A DNA stretch of 64,000 nucleotides, from assembly GCF_002115785.1 (NCBI RefSeq), contig NZ_JFJY01000001.1, forward strand, positions 558,001-622,000. Direction: 5' to 3'. This DNA comes from Thalassospira sp. MCCC 1A03138 (GTDB taxonomy: Bacteria; Pseudomonadota; Alphaproteobacteria; Rhodospirillales; Thalassospiraceae). Below are positions 45,605 to 54,672 of the stretch, piece after piece. Made by a program: the position numbers and the translations under genes. The notes under the pieces are model-generated. The model searched no databases. It saw nothing but the letters and a program-made list of their open reading frames with translations, and was not told where the DNA came from. How positions within the stretch are numbered: position 1 is the first letter of the stretch; each line of letters begins with the position of its first letter.

Positions 45605-46180
45605 ATGCGGATTGTTGGCGGAAGTCTTCGCGGGCGGCTTTTGACCGCACCCACCGGGCGCGATACACGCCCGACACTGGATCGCGTTCGCGAGGCCCTG
45701 TTTAACATCCTGACACATGCATCGCGCTGGTACGAGGACGACCAGAACCCGCTTTATGACGGTCTGGTTCTTGATGCCTATGCCGGTTCCGGGGCGCTGG
45801 GACTTGAAGCCATTTCACGTGGCGCGCAAAAGGCGGTTTTCTTTGACCTTGATCGCGGTGCGCTTGCCGCCGTCGAACAGAATATTGCCGATTTGAAACT
45901 GGGTGATAAAACCCGCGTTCAGCGCGCCGACGCAACCAAGCCACCGCGCGCACCAGAACCCGCCAGTATGGTGTTCCTTGATCCGCCCTATCATAAGGAA
46001 TTGCTGGGACCGAGCATTACGGGACTGGCAAATGCCGGTTGGATCAATGATGAAACGCTGATCATTGCCGAACGCGATCCGCGCGAACCGGCACCGGAAG
46101 TCGACGGCCTTGAAACCCTTGATAGCCGCAAATATGGTCGCTGCCAGATCGATATCTATCGCCTTGGCGCTGCGTCCTGA
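45605..46180 (+). CDS. rsmD: 16S rRNA m2G966 methyltransferase
   Basis: 191 residues. It starts MRIVGGSLRGRLL and has the SAM motif LDAYAGSGALGLEAISRGA and the N6/N2-methyltransferase DPPY motif (VFLDPPYHKEL). It methylates G966 of 16S rRNA. It sits directly after the RluB-type gene as in many alphaproteobacteria, so the two form an rRNA-modification pair. Confidence 0.95.
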   Translation: MRIVGGSLRGRLLTAPTGRDTRPTLDRVREALFNILTHASRWYEDDQNPLYDGLVLDAYAGSGALGLEAISRGAQKAVFFDLDRGALAAVEQNIADLKLGDKTRVQRADATKPPRAPEPASMVFLDPPYHKELLGPSITGLANAGWINDETLIIAERDPREPAPEVDGLETLDSRKYGRCQIDIYRLGAAS

Positions 46181-46246
46181 ACCTTTATTGATTTCCCGGC
46201 TGTGTTATGGTGGGCTGCCTTTCGAAAAGTCAGGCGATGTTGAGCG

Positions 46247-46822
46247 ATGAAGTTACTGCCCCCGACAGCACCCGATCCTGAATTTGGTCGCCGCCTGCGC
46301 CAATGGCGCCGCGAAAGCGAGATAAAACAGGCACGCCTTGCCGATATTGTCGGTGTCACACAGGCAACCGTCTCACGCTGGGAAAAGGGGTTGCAAAACC
46401 CGGCCCCGCTTCAGATCGACCTTTTGCATCAGATGATGACGCGCAACCGCAATTTCCGATTGGATCAGGCGATCAAACGACTGGTCATTCATTCGCGACA
46501 ACGCGTCCACCTGATCGAAGATCGCAGCCATCGTTTGCTGTGCGCATCGGGACCGCGCGAAAAGGAATGGCAACGGGATTCCGGTGATCTTCTTGGCACA
46601 TCCCTTTGGCGTTTTGCCACGCCGGAAATCGCACAGGCCGAAAAACGCCTGCATGGCATGGGCTGGCACGAAGATCAGGCTGATCATCTGAGTTTCGAAA
46701 CATCCGGGCGCGACGGCCCGCCGATGCCGATTGTCGATAAATTCATCCTGTGGGAACGTTTTTTCCTGTCCGATGGTACCGCCGTTCGCCTGACCACCGG
46801 TTTTGACCACCCACCTGCATAA
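46247..46822 (+). CDS. XRE-type helix-turn-helix regulator with unknown C-terminal domain
   Basis: 191 residues. The helix-turn-helix is at about 13-65: RRLRQWRRESEIKQARLADIVGVTQATVSRWEKG, shown here as the part KQARLADIVGVTQATVSRWE. The C-terminal about 110 residues include VHLIEDRSHRLLCASGP and end FFLSDGTAVRLTTGFDH, reminiscent of a PAS-like sensory fold. The ligand is unknown. It may regulate the MFS transporter that follows. Confidence 0.85.
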   Translation: MKLLPPTAPDPEFGRRLRQWRRESEIKQARLADIVGVTQATVSRWEKGLQNPAPLQIDLLHQMMTRNRNFRLDQAIKRLVIHSRQRVHLIEDRSHRLLCASGPREKEWQRDSGDLLGTSLWRFATPEIAQAEKRLHGMGWHEDQADHLSFETSGRDGPPMPIVDKFILWERFFLSDGTAVRLTTGFDHPPA

Positions 46823-46935
46823 CCGTTTCGCGCATATTTCATACGTGGATCGTTGCAACGGGTTTCCGGTAAAAGGAACCCGCTATTTTGGTTCGCCCCG
46901 ACCAAATCGTTTATTGAATTGACGGATTGCCCCTC

Positions 46936-48105
46936 ATGCCACCGATTTTTGCCATTTGTGTTCTTTATGGCCTTGGACTGACAGCCTCGATGCAGGTTGG
47001 TCTGGTGGGGCCGATTGCACCCGATCTTCGTGCCGGTTTTGATCTTAGCCAGGCGCAGTTCGGTCTTGTCGCATCGCTGATCACGGCGGCAGGGGCCCTG
47101 TTTGCGATTCCCGCAGGCGTTTGGGCCGCACAGGCCGGATTGCGCCGTTCGCTGTTTCTGGGCGGCATCATGATGATCATCGGGGCTACAATCTTTGCAA
47201 CAGCATCAAACACCGGAATGCTTTATGTCGGGCGCCTTGTCACCAGTATCGGATATCTTCTGATTGTGGTGGGTGCGCCAAGCTGGATGGCCAATCTGGG
47301 CAATCCGAAAACTGTCGCCATGGCCATGAGCATCTGGGGCACCTTTATCCCGGTCGGCATTGCCATGGGGAACTGGACCAGTGCCGCAATTGTCGCATGG
47401 CTTGACTGGCGCATGGCGGTTGTTGCCTGCACCGTCCCGATCGCGATCCTTTTGCCCGCCCTGATGTTGCTGACCAAACCGCGCGAGCAAAGTTTCAACC
47501 GGTCCCTGACATCGGGTATTTCCGGCGTCCTGAAATCCCGCCCGGCGATGCAGGTTGCACTGACATTCGCGGCCTTTGCCGGGGCAACGTCCGCTGCCCT
47601 TGCGTTCATGCCCGCCATGATGGCCGATAATCTTTCAATCAGCATTCCTGTGGCTGCCGCCATCATCGGCACCACCGCGATTGCCGGAAACATTATCGGA
47701 AGCGTCGGCGCCGGGATGATTTTGGGCCGCGATATCCCGGGCCGCCGGATCCTTGCCATCGGCCTTCCGGTGATGGCAGCCGCCATCTTCGCCCTGTTTG
47801 TCAGTCAGAACATCGTGATCAGCGTCTTGGCATTAATCCTGTTCAATATCGGGCAGGGATCGGTTGCCGGTACATGTTTTGCCCTTTTGCCGCGCATTGC
47901 CGGTCGCGATCTTTCGATGCCCGCCCTTCAGGGGATGCTGGCCCAGTTTGCCGAGATTTTCGTTGTGATTGTTCCACCGGTCGCCGGTGCGATGATCGAC
48001 TGGGCAAGCTGGAAGGGGGCGGCATTTCTGCTGGCCGGATTTTACCTTGCGGGATTTGTCATTTCGCTTCGATACCGCCCGGTCCGCATCGTAACCGCGG
48101 ATTAG
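46936..48105 (+). CDS. Major facilitator superfamily transporter
   Basis: 389 residues from ATG 46936. About twelve membrane helices are visible, with a GVWAAQAGLRRSLFLGG loop between helices 2 and 3 that resembles the MFS motif A. The central loop contains KPREQSFNRSLTSG. It is the CynX/arabinose-efflux-like type by shape only, and the substrate is unknown. No ribosome site is evident. The XRE gene upstream is a possible regulator. Confidence 0.85.
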   Translation: MPPIFAICVLYGLGLTASMQVGLVGPIAPDLRAGFDLSQAQFGLVASLITAAGALFAIPAGVWAAQAGLRRSLFLGGIMMIIGATIFATASNTGMLYVGRLVTSIGYLLIVVGAPSWMANLGNPKTVAMAMSIWGTFIPVGIAMGNWTSAAIVAWLDWRMAVVACTVPIAILLPALMLLTKPREQSFNRSLTSGISGVLKSRPAMQVALTFAAFAGATSAALAFMPAMMADNLSISIPVAAAIIGTTAIAGNIIGSVGAGMILGRDIPGRRILAIGLPVMAAAIFALFVSQNIVISVLALILFNIGQGSVAGTCFALLPRIAGRDLSMPALQGMLAQFAEIFVVIVPPVAGAMIDWASWKGAAFLLAGFYLAGFVISLRYRPVRIVTAD

Positions 48106-48208
48106 ACCGACTATACAATGCGCTGTCTTGACCTATCCCGCAAAGCAGGCGACCCTCGTTGCCAGACAAAAGCAGAGGGCAAATAACGCCCGGCACAAGG
48201 GAAACGGA

Positions 48209-49660
48209 ATGACCTGGATTAAAGCCACCTTTATCGGCATGATATTGCTTGGCATTCTGGTGATTTCCGCGTTCTTCATCTGGCTGGCACCGGTCGGCGC
48301 GGGCTATACGGCCAAAATCATGTGTTCGGCCATTTTTGTGAATGGCCTGCCGTCGAACCGGGCACATGAAGAAGATGTTCTGGCCGATAACAATCCTGCT
48401 CTGTCGCTGATTACCGCCAATGTCGATTTGCGCCATCAGACGGTCAGCGCGCATGCATTCGGTTTTCGCAAACGGATTGCTGTTTATCGGCCCAATCTGG
48501 GCTGCACACTTTCCGATGATCCGGCACGCATAGAACAGCTTCGCACGACAAGCCCGTTAATTCGCCCGATCCCGGCCCAGCCGCTTCGAACGGCATCCGT
48601 CCCCGGCAATATCGACCGGCGCGCCTTTAGCACCATTCTTGCAGACGCCATGGACGAACCCGGCACCAATGCCTCGCGGCGCAGCCGGGCTATTGTTGTT
48701 TTGCACCGGGGCAAGGTCATTGCCGAACGTTATGCGCCGGGCATCACCGCCAGCACCCCCCTGCCCGGTTGGTCAATGACCAAAAGCGTCTTCAATGCCC
48801 TGCTTGGCCGCATGCAGCAGGAACATATGATCCCCGGCGTTGACGGACCGGTTCTGATCAATGAATGGCAATCAAAGCTGAACGATCCGCGCGCGGTTAT
48901 TACCTATGACCAGTTGTTGCATATGAGCAGCGGACTGGCATTTGATGAAAGCTACTGGAACCCGTTATCCGATGTGGTTCAGATGCTGTTTGTCGAACCG
49001 GCAGCCGCCGGATTTTCTGTTGCCCGCCCGCTTGAACACAGTCCGGGCACCGTCTTTGCCTATAATTCCGGGGCGACAAACATTCTTTCGGCTGCCATGC
49101 GCAATATCAGTGGCTCGTCCCAAAGCTATCAGCATATCCCGTTTGATTTGCTGTTCCGGCCGCTTGGCATTGGCAATGCTGTGATCGAAACGGATCAGGA
49201 CGGTTATTTCATCGGATCGAGCTTCATGCATGCCACCGCGCGGGATTGGGCCAAGATTGGCCAATTGTTCCTGCAGGATGGCGTCTGGAACGATGAACGC
49301 CTGCTGCCCGCGGGTTGGGTCGATTATTCCATCACCCCAGCCCCCGCCGCACCCAACGGCATCTATGGCGCCCATTGGTGGCTTGAACTGCCCGGGTCTC
49401 GCGACGATGATGGAAACCTGATTGACGATGGGCCGCCTGTTCCGGATGACGCGTTCTTTGCCCTTGGTCATGACGGACAATCGATCAGCATCATTCCATC
49501 AAAGGAACTGGTGATCGTGCGTCTGGGACTGACGCGCGTCAGAGATGCCTTTGATCTGCGTCGCTTTGTCGGATCGATTGCGGCCCTGTTTCCCGATATT
49601 GTCGCCCGCAACGGGGATACGACCGTAGAAGTCGAAAGTGCCCGTCAGGTCGCGGAATAA
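48209..49660 (+). CDS. Beta-lactamase-fold serine hydrolase, membrane-anchored
   Basis: 483 residues from ATG 48209 with AGGGA upstream. One N-terminal transmembrane helix (residues 5-28) leaves the rest in the periplasm. The class C catalytic SxxK is S-M-T-K at residues 189-192, with a YxN-like FAYNSGAT and GHDGQSISII toward the end. The family covers beta-lactamases, DD-peptidases and esterases; the long N-terminal region before SxxK differs from AmpC, so esterase or peptidase is more likely than antibiotic resistance. Confidence 0.87.
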   Translation: MTWIKATFIGMILLGILVISAFFIWLAPVGAGYTAKIMCSAIFVNGLPSNRAHEEDVLADNNPALSLITANVDLRHQTVSAHAFGFRKRIAVYRPNLGCTLSDDPARIEQLRTTSPLIRPIPAQPLRTASVPGNIDRRAFSTILADAMDEPGTNASRRSRAIVVLHRGKVIAERYAPGITASTPLPGWSMTKSVFNALLGRMQQEHMIPGVDGPVLINEWQSKLNDPRAVITYDQLLHMSSGLAFDESYWNPLSDVVQMLFVEPAAAGFSVARPLEHSPGTVFAYNSGATNILSAAMRNISGSSQSYQHIPFDLLFRPLGIGNAVIETDQDGYFIGSSFMHATARDWAKIGQLFLQDGVWNDERLLPAGWVDYSITPAPAAPNGIYGAHWWLELPGSRDDDGNLIDDGPPVPDDAFFALGHDGQSISIIPSKELVIVRLGLTRVRDAFDLRRFVGSIAALFPDIVARNGDTTVEVESARQVAE

Positions 49661-49677
49661 TGCATCCAAGTTTTGGA

Positions 49678-50907
49678 TCAGGCGACCGTCCCAGCGAAAC
49701 CCAAAACACCCATCACTGCCCCGCCGGCACCCCCTGCCAGAACAAGCGCCCAGACCGGTATTACGCGCCATTGCAAAACGACAAACGCAAGCGCCACAAT
49801 AACCACGTCCTTTACGTCATGGATGGTTCCGGTCCAGATCGGGTCATATAAAACCGACGCCAGCAAACCAACAACCGCCGCATTGATCCCGGCCAGTCCG
49901 GCGCGCATTTTGGGCATATGCCGCACGCGATCCCAGAACGGCAACAATCCGATCACCAGAAGAAACGCGGGCAGGAAAATCGCGATCAGGGCCACAGAAG
50001 CGCCCCAAATTCCCCCGGCACCATTTTGCAACACAGCCCCCAGATAGGCCGCAAACGTAAAGATCGGCCCCGGCACGGCTTGAGTTGCGCCGTAACCGGC
50101 AAGAAACACATCCAGATCAACCCATCCGGGGGCAACCACGGCTTCCTGCAACAGCGGCAGCACCACATGCCCGCCGCCGAAAACCAATGCGCCGCTGCGA
50201 TAAAACCCGTCAAACACCGCAAGCCAGGGCGATGGGACAATATTGGCCAATAAAGGCAACCCGATCAGCAACAGACCAAACAGGCCCAAGGCACATATGG
50301 CCCCCTTCGGCGATAGGCCTGCGCCAAGGCTTCCCTCAACCTTTCCGGGATCACGTCGCAAGAAGACAAAACCGGCAAAGGCCCCGCCGATAATCACAAT
50401 TGCCTGCATGCCAACACTGTTGATCGCGATCATTAATGCCGCCGCAATTAGCGCCAGTATGGCGCGCGGGACATCGGGGCATGAGCTGCGTGCCATCCCG
50501 ACAAGCGCATGCGCCACCACACCAACCGCAACCAGCTTAAGCCCCCAGATCACCGGCCCGGTCGCCGCCAGATCAGCTGCCGAAAGACCAAGCCCGAGTG
50601 CGGCCAGAACGATTGCCGATGGCATGGTAAAACCGAGCCATGCGGCAAAGGCCCCCGCCAGCCCCCCCAGCGACATGCCAATCCCCATGCCGACCTGCGA
50701 ACTGGCCGGACCGGGTGCGAATTGGCAAAGCGCAACCAGATCGCCGTAGGTTGCATCCGAAAGCCACCTGCGGCGCAGAACGAATTCTTCGCGGAAATAG
50801 CTGATATGGGCGACCGGCCCGCCAAAACTGGTTAACCCCAGACGCAGAAAAATCAGGAAAATCTGCCAAGGGCGTAAATCGGGCTTGGCCAGGTTTTGGT
50901 CGGTCAT
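49678..50907 (-). CDS. chrA: Chromate transporter, two-domain ChrA
   Basis: 409 residues, ATG 50907 with GGGGAAA upstream. Two homologous halves are visible, each with the GGP/P-x-x-Q-type motif: FGGPVAHISYFREEFV with FAPGPASSQVG, and FGGGHVVLPLL with GYGATQAVPGPIFTFAAYLG. About ten membrane helices. ChrA-family proteins export chromate (CHR superfamily), although many marine copies have unproven substrates. No chrB regulator is in view. Confidence 0.92.
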   Translation of the reverse strand: MTDQNLAKPDLRPWQIFLIFLRLGLTSFGGPVAHISYFREEFVLRRRWLSDATYGDLVALCQFAPGPASSQVGMGIGMSLGGLAGAFAAWLGFTMPSAIVLAALGLGLSAADLAATGPVIWGLKLVAVGVVAHALVGMARSSCPDVPRAILALIAAALMIAINSVGMQAIVIIGGAFAGFVFLRRDPGKVEGSLGAGLSPKGAICALGLFGLLLIGLPLLANIVPSPWLAVFDGFYRSGALVFGGGHVVLPLLQEAVVAPGWVDLDVFLAGYGATQAVPGPIFTFAAYLGAVLQNGAGGIWGASVALIAIFLPAFLLVIGLLPFWDRVRHMPKMRAGLAGINAAVVGLLASVLYDPIWTGTIHDVKDVVIVALAFVVLQWRVIPVWALVLAGGAGGAVMGVLGFAGTVA

Positions 50908-51152
50908 GCTTTCCCCGTGCTCAGATCAATGCGTTCCCGATGGAACCAAGCGCGAAGGATAATGGATGCAATGGCATGACCAAAGCCCAAAGCAACCGGT
51001 TTTGCCAACGTCATCAAACCATCACAAAACGCCCGACTAAGATATTGAGAAATATAACATTATCCCCACGCCGAGCTTTAACTGGGAACTTTTTCCGGGT
51101 TTTCTGGAAGAAAGTTCTTGATTTGTTCTTTTATTTGTGACATAAAGATAAA

Positions 51153-51218
51153 GTCAACAGGACAAATGGGTCCGGAGACAAAACCCGCAAAGCGTGATTC
51201 GCTTTTGCGGGTTTTTTG
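51153..51218 (+). ncRNA. Candidate short RNA with intrinsic terminator
   Basis: A -35 TTGATT (51118-51123), 17-base spacer and -10 CATAAA (51141-51146) precede a roughly 65-base region ending in a strong hairpin, AACCCGCAAAGCG / CGCTTTTGCGGGTT, with TTTTTT (to 51217). No coding frame fits in it. It may be a small RNA or simply an orphan terminator. Confidence 0.35.
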
Positions 51219-51823
51219 CGTTTCGGGCGGCAAAAACAGGAATGGGATGATGACGGGACAGCGATCTGATCGGCTGAAAGGACGGCGGCGGCATCGCCAA
51301 AGGAGCATCACTGGCGCATGGAAAAGTCATTACGGCGGTGGTGCGTCCGGGCCGTGAGGCTGCGGGAAATTTACGAAAACTGTTGTTTATCATGACGGGA
51401 GAAATGTGCCCTTGGGGCAAGAGTGTGTGTTCGGGGCAGCGAGAGCCGGGGCCAAGTTGGTCCGGTCCGGTTCAGTCCGGAGCCAGTCCGGTCGGTGAAG
51501 CGTGACAATGCCGAGAATCAGCGGGCCCGAATTGCGTCCGCATTGGATCGGCACGGGGTCGGAAGGCGGGTGCCGGGTTGGCTGGCAGGATCGGTTGTCA
51601 GCGGGCCGATGGTGCGTTCGGAGTTGTCGAAGGGCCCGTGATCGATGGCGGGATTTGTGTGGCTGCCATGCGGCAACGCTGTGGCCCTTGGGGCGAGGTG
51701 CGTTTTGGGGCCAACCGAAAGCGACCGCTATTGGTTCGGGGCAGCTTGGTCCGTCCGGTTGGTGGCGTTTGGCGATGCCGGGGCAGCGAGGTTGGTTGGG
51801 TTGGCCGGACGGTTGGTTTAATC

Positions 51824-51850
51824 GTCATTCGGGGCGCAGAGCCGGAATCC
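51824..51850 (+). repeat. Possible interspersed-repeat remnant
   Basis: GTCATTCGGGGCGCAGAGCC followed by GGAATCC resembles the widespread dispersed element that begins GTCATTC and ends GGAATCC(A) with a palindromic GC centre, found in many proteobacterial intergenic regions. Only one copy is seen in the window. Confidence 0.35.
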
Positions 51851-51956
51851 ACATCCCATCGAAACGGAATGGCGATCTGGTTGGGAGGGCTGTGTCAGCG
51901 GTCTGAAACGCCCGCCGCCGTGAGGCAACGGGCGTTCTCGTGAATGTCAGGAGGAC

Positions 51957-53426
51957 CTAGCGGAAGGCAGGCTCGTCAAGGGAACGCAGTTTGCGCGAAT
52001 GCAGCTGGTTGACCTCGTTTCGCAGGGTATCGATGGTATCGAGACCAACCTGGAGGTGTTGACCGATACGCTGGCGATAGAAGTTGTTGGCCATGCCCGG
52101 CAGTTTCAGTTCGCCGTGAACCGGTTTATCGGAAACACACAGCAATGTGCCGTAAGGCACACGGAAACGGAAACCGTTGGCGGCAATTGTGGCACTTTCC
52201 ATATCCACCGCAATCGCCCGCGACTGGTTCAGGCGGACAAACAATTCGCTGTAACGCAGTTCCCAGTTCCGGTTATCCGTGGTCGCCACGGTCCCGGTCC
52301 GCATGCGGGCCTTCATTTCGCGCCCTTTAAGACCGGTAATCTTGGCCACCGAATTGGCAAGGGCGACCTGCACCTCTGCAATCGGCGGCACCGGAATCCA
52401 GAGCGGCAAATCGGAGTCGAGCACATGGTCGTCGCGCACATAACCATGGGCCAGAACATAATCGCCAAGAAGCTGGCTGCGCCGAAGACCGGCACAGTGG
52501 CCGAGCATCAACCAGCAATGCGGGCGCAGAACGGCAATATGGTCGGTTGCGGTTTTGGCATTTGACGGACCAACGCCGATATTGACCAACGTCACCCCAA
52601 GCCCGTCTTCACGGATCAGGTGATAGGACGGCATCTGCGGCAATTGTGCGACCGGTTCACCACTTTCAACCCAGCCCTTTGGCGCGTTTTTGCGAACATG
52701 GACTTTCGGTCCCGGTTCGACAAAGGCAACATAGGGGCTTTGGGGGTCTTCAAGCTGGAGCTTGGCGAATTCGATGAATTCGTCGACATAGCGCTGATAG
52801 TTGGTGAACAGCACGAATTTCTGGAAATGTTCCGGCAATGTCGCGGTGTAATGCCGCAAACGCGCCAGCGAGTAGTCAACACGTTCGCCGGAAAACAGCG
52901 ACAAGGGCTTTGGCCCCTCGGTAATGCCGTAATGCACACCATTGGCAATATCATCATCGGTGCGCGCCAGATCGGGCATATCGAAGATCATCTGAAGCTG
53001 GCGGATGTCGGTCGGGCCGATATTGTCGGTTGCGGTTTCGACAAGAAACGGCAATGGGATCGGACGATCCGACACACCGACAACGACCGGCACATCGTGG
53101 TTTTTCAGCAGAAGTTCGATCTGTTCACGGTAATATTGTTCGAACAGGTCCGGGCGCGTCAGCGTCGTGCCATAAATGCCAGGGTCACGCGGCGCACCGT
53201 AGGACAGGGTGCTTTCGACATGCAATTTCTCGGGCGGCACCTCGATCCCGAGATACGGGTAATAGGCGCGCACAGGCGTGGATTGCTCGCCGTTTCCAAA
53301 CCGGATAAATGCGTCGCGAACGGACTCTGCACCCGTCGTATAAATTTCCTTGATACGGGCAATTGCCTTGTCGGCGTCAGTAAATTCAAACAGATCGCGG
53401 ACCGATCCGTGGACGTCGGATACCAT
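51957..53426 (-). CDS. amn: AMP nucleosidase
   Basis: 489 residues from ATG 53426, with AAGGAG nine bases upstream; an earlier in-frame start at 53513 adds a non-conserved tail. Length matches E. coli Amn (484). Family marks include PYLGIEVPPEKLHVEST, SVLRPHCWLMLGHCAGLR-like (here HCWLMLGHCAGLRRSQLLGD) and VDMESATIAANGFRFRVPYG. It hydrolyses AMP to adenine and ribose 5-phosphate. In E. coli it is phosphate-responsive; here the upstream region holds a promoter, a palindrome and a terminator instead of an obvious Pho box. Confidence 0.93.
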   Translation of the reverse strand: MVSDVHGSVRDLFEFTDADKAIARIKEIYTTGAESVRDAFIRFGNGEQSTPVRAYYPYLGIEVPPEKLHVESTLSYGAPRDPGIYGTTLTRPDLFEQYYREQIELLLKNHDVPVVVGVSDRPIPLPFLVETATDNIGPTDIRQLQMIFDMPDLARTDDDIANGVHYGITEGPKPLSLFSGERVDYSLARLRHYTATLPEHFQKFVLFTNYQRYVDEFIEFAKLQLEDPQSPYVAFVEPGPKVHVRKNAPKGWVESGEPVAQLPQMPSYHLIREDGLGVTLVNIGVGPSNAKTATDHIAVLRPHCWLMLGHCAGLRRSQLLGDYVLAHGYVRDDHVLDSDLPLWIPVPPIAEVQVALANSVAKITGLKGREMKARMRTGTVATTDNRNWELRYSELFVRLNQSRAIAVDMESATIAANGFRFRVPYGTLLCVSDKPVHGELKLPGMANNFYRQRIGQHLQVGLDTIDTLRNEVNQLHSRKLRSLDEPAFR

Positions 53427-53744
53427 AACAAGTTGCTCCTTTTTCTTATTGTTGTATTGAGCGGGAGATTTATCACCGCTAGCCTTGCCTCTGGCAACCC
53501 CCAATTCATGCATGGCCGAACATCAAAACGGCGGATCCGTTACGCAAAGTTGGGATACCGATTGTGTCGGAGGCGCATAAAGCCGGGCCACACGGAAACA
53601 TGCCAAACATATATGTCGGGATTATTTTCAAAAAATCCAAATGACAGTTTTGATGCGTGGCTCATAACCATGACGCGAAATTCATCTCCGCACGGGGATG
53701 AAAATCATCGATTCGCGGCCTTATCGCTGGCAAGGCAGCATCAA

Positions 53745-53830
53745 AACAAAAAAAGGGCCGAAACCAAGAGGTTCCGGCCGATTTCGGAGAAGGGCCTTAG
53801 ACGTTGAGGGAAAAGACGATCAACTCCGAT
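53745..53830 (-). ncRNA. Candidate small RNA or attenuator upstream of amn
   Basis: On the minus strand, -35 TTGACT (53865-53860), 17-base spacer and -10 GATAAA (53842-53837) predict a start near 53830. About 50 bases later comes a strong terminator: GGCCGGAACC-TCTT-GGTTTCGGCC and C-T7 (53779-53747). The product is about 85 bases with pyrimidine-rich single-stranded parts (CCCTTCTCC). It could be an independent RNA or an early stop in the amn leader. Confidence 0.5.
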
Positions 53831-53842
53831 GCATACTTTATC

Positions 53843-53855
53843 TGACCATTGGTCA
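53843..53855. promoter_or_regulatory. Palindromic operator TGACCA-T-TGGTCA
   Basis: A 6-1-6 perfect inverted repeat that lies wholly in the spacer between the -35 and -10 of the minus-strand promoter above. The position fits a repressor; TetR-type proteins bind such sites, but no TetR gene is in the window. Confidence 0.45.
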
Positions 53856-53902
53856 ACAAAGTCAATAAATTTTCGCTTCAATGCACTATTGCATTTAACG
53901 CA

Positions 53903-54145
53903 TCACTCATGCAGGAGACCGGCACCTGAAGCCAGAGACTTCAATTTTCTAAGACGACGGTAACGCAGGAAATCAACTGTCTTTCCGTCACTTAAATGAT
54001 CTTTTTCGAAATCACGGACAATTCCTGCTGCGCGCGGATCCGATTGGACAAGATTTTCGATATCGCCCTTGTCTTCATCGTCAATGGATCCGTGCACGTA
54101 ACTTACGATGTCGTCCTTGCCGTAAACAGCAAGTACATTGGTCAT
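53903..54145 (-). CDS. Small anti-sigma-like protein, soluble
   Basis: 80 residues. Its start overlaps the sigma factor stop by one base (TAATG), so the pair is coupled. Residues 10-45 (DIVSYVHGSIDDEDKGDIE...SDPRAAGI) resemble the N-terminal helical part of anti-sigma factors. There is no zinc H-x3-C-x2-C motif and no membrane helix. It is not NepR-like. The basic C-terminus (RYRRLRKLKSL) is distinct. Binding to the adjacent sigma factor is inferred. Confidence 0.72.
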   Translation of the reverse strand: MTNVLAVYGKDDIVSYVHGSIDDEDKGDIENLVQSDPRAAGIVRDFEKDHLSDGKTVDFLRYRRLRKLKSLASGAGLLHE

Positions 54146-54672
54146 TAGGCTGCCTCCCCCACGAACCGCGATGCGTGTTCCCGGGCTTCGATACGGCCGA
54201 CGGAAGAACGCAGCTTCCGGCGTGCACGACCTACACGGGATTTGACCGTGCCAATCTCGACATTCATCTGGTCGGCGGCGTCCTGATAGGAAACTTCATC
54301 AACAGCCGTCAAAAGGATCGCCTGACGTTCCTGTTCAGGAAGTTCACCAAGGACACGATCGGCATCACGCAGCTGTAAACGGGCCATCTGGTTGCTGCCA
54401 TGTCCATACACATCACCAAGGTCATCCCAATCGACATGATGTCCGCGGGTTTTCTCGCGACGCTTGCCAGAAATGAATGTGTTGAAAAGGATCCGGTGCA
54501 ACCAGGCTTTAAGGCTGGTGCCTTCTTCGAACTGATCTTTCTTGCTGATGGCTTTCAGCAAGGTGTCCTGCACGAGATCCTGTGCACGGTCCATGCTATT
54601 GGTCAGCCGATAAGCATGGCGACGCAGAGCGGGAACGTGATCTTCAATTTCGTTCATAACTTGATCAGACAT
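54145..54672 (-). CDS. ECF RNA polymerase sigma factor, EcfG-like
   Basis: 175 residues from ATG 54672 with GGAGG six bases upstream; longer starts read AT-rich leader. Region 2 shows HAYRLTNSMDRAQDLVQDTL and SLKAWLHRILFNTFISGKR; region 4 shows ELPEQERQAILLTAVDEVSYQDAADQM and EIGTVKSRVGRARRKL. The W-L-x-x-I-L-x-N-T-F pattern is like EcfG, the general-stress sigma factor of alphaproteobacteria. phyR and nepR are not in the window, so it may be an EcfG paralogue. Confidence 0.88.
   Translation of the reverse strand: MSDQVMNEIEDHVPALRRHAYRLTNSMDRAQDLVQDTLLKAISKKDQFEEGTSLKAWLHRILFNTFISGKRREKTRGHHVDWDDLGDVYGHGSNQMARLQLRDADRVLGELPEQERQAILLTAVDEVSYQDAADQMNVEIGTVKSRVGRARRKLRSSVGRIEAREHASRFVGEAA

Larger units (their letters stand above)
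50908..51956. other. Long intergenic stretch of about 1.05 kb
   Basis: No convincing gene. It holds a possible sRNA with its own terminator (51153-51218), then from about 51420 a G-rich, C-poor plus strand with repeated GGGGCAGC and GGTCCG-type words, and an interspersed-repeat-like piece at 51824-51850. Several overlapping open frames there are of poor composition. A stem ACGCCCG/CGGGCGT near 51910-51935 may end amn. Confidence 0.6.

Noticed and set aside
50940-51140. 66-residue plus-strand frame after chrA
   Set aside because: No ribosome site, no family resemblance, composition not like neighbouring genes.
51502-51906. 134-residue frame in the G-rich block
   Set aside because: Trp/Gly/Arg-rich junk composition, overlaps other frames, and part of it encodes the interspersed-repeat-like DNA.
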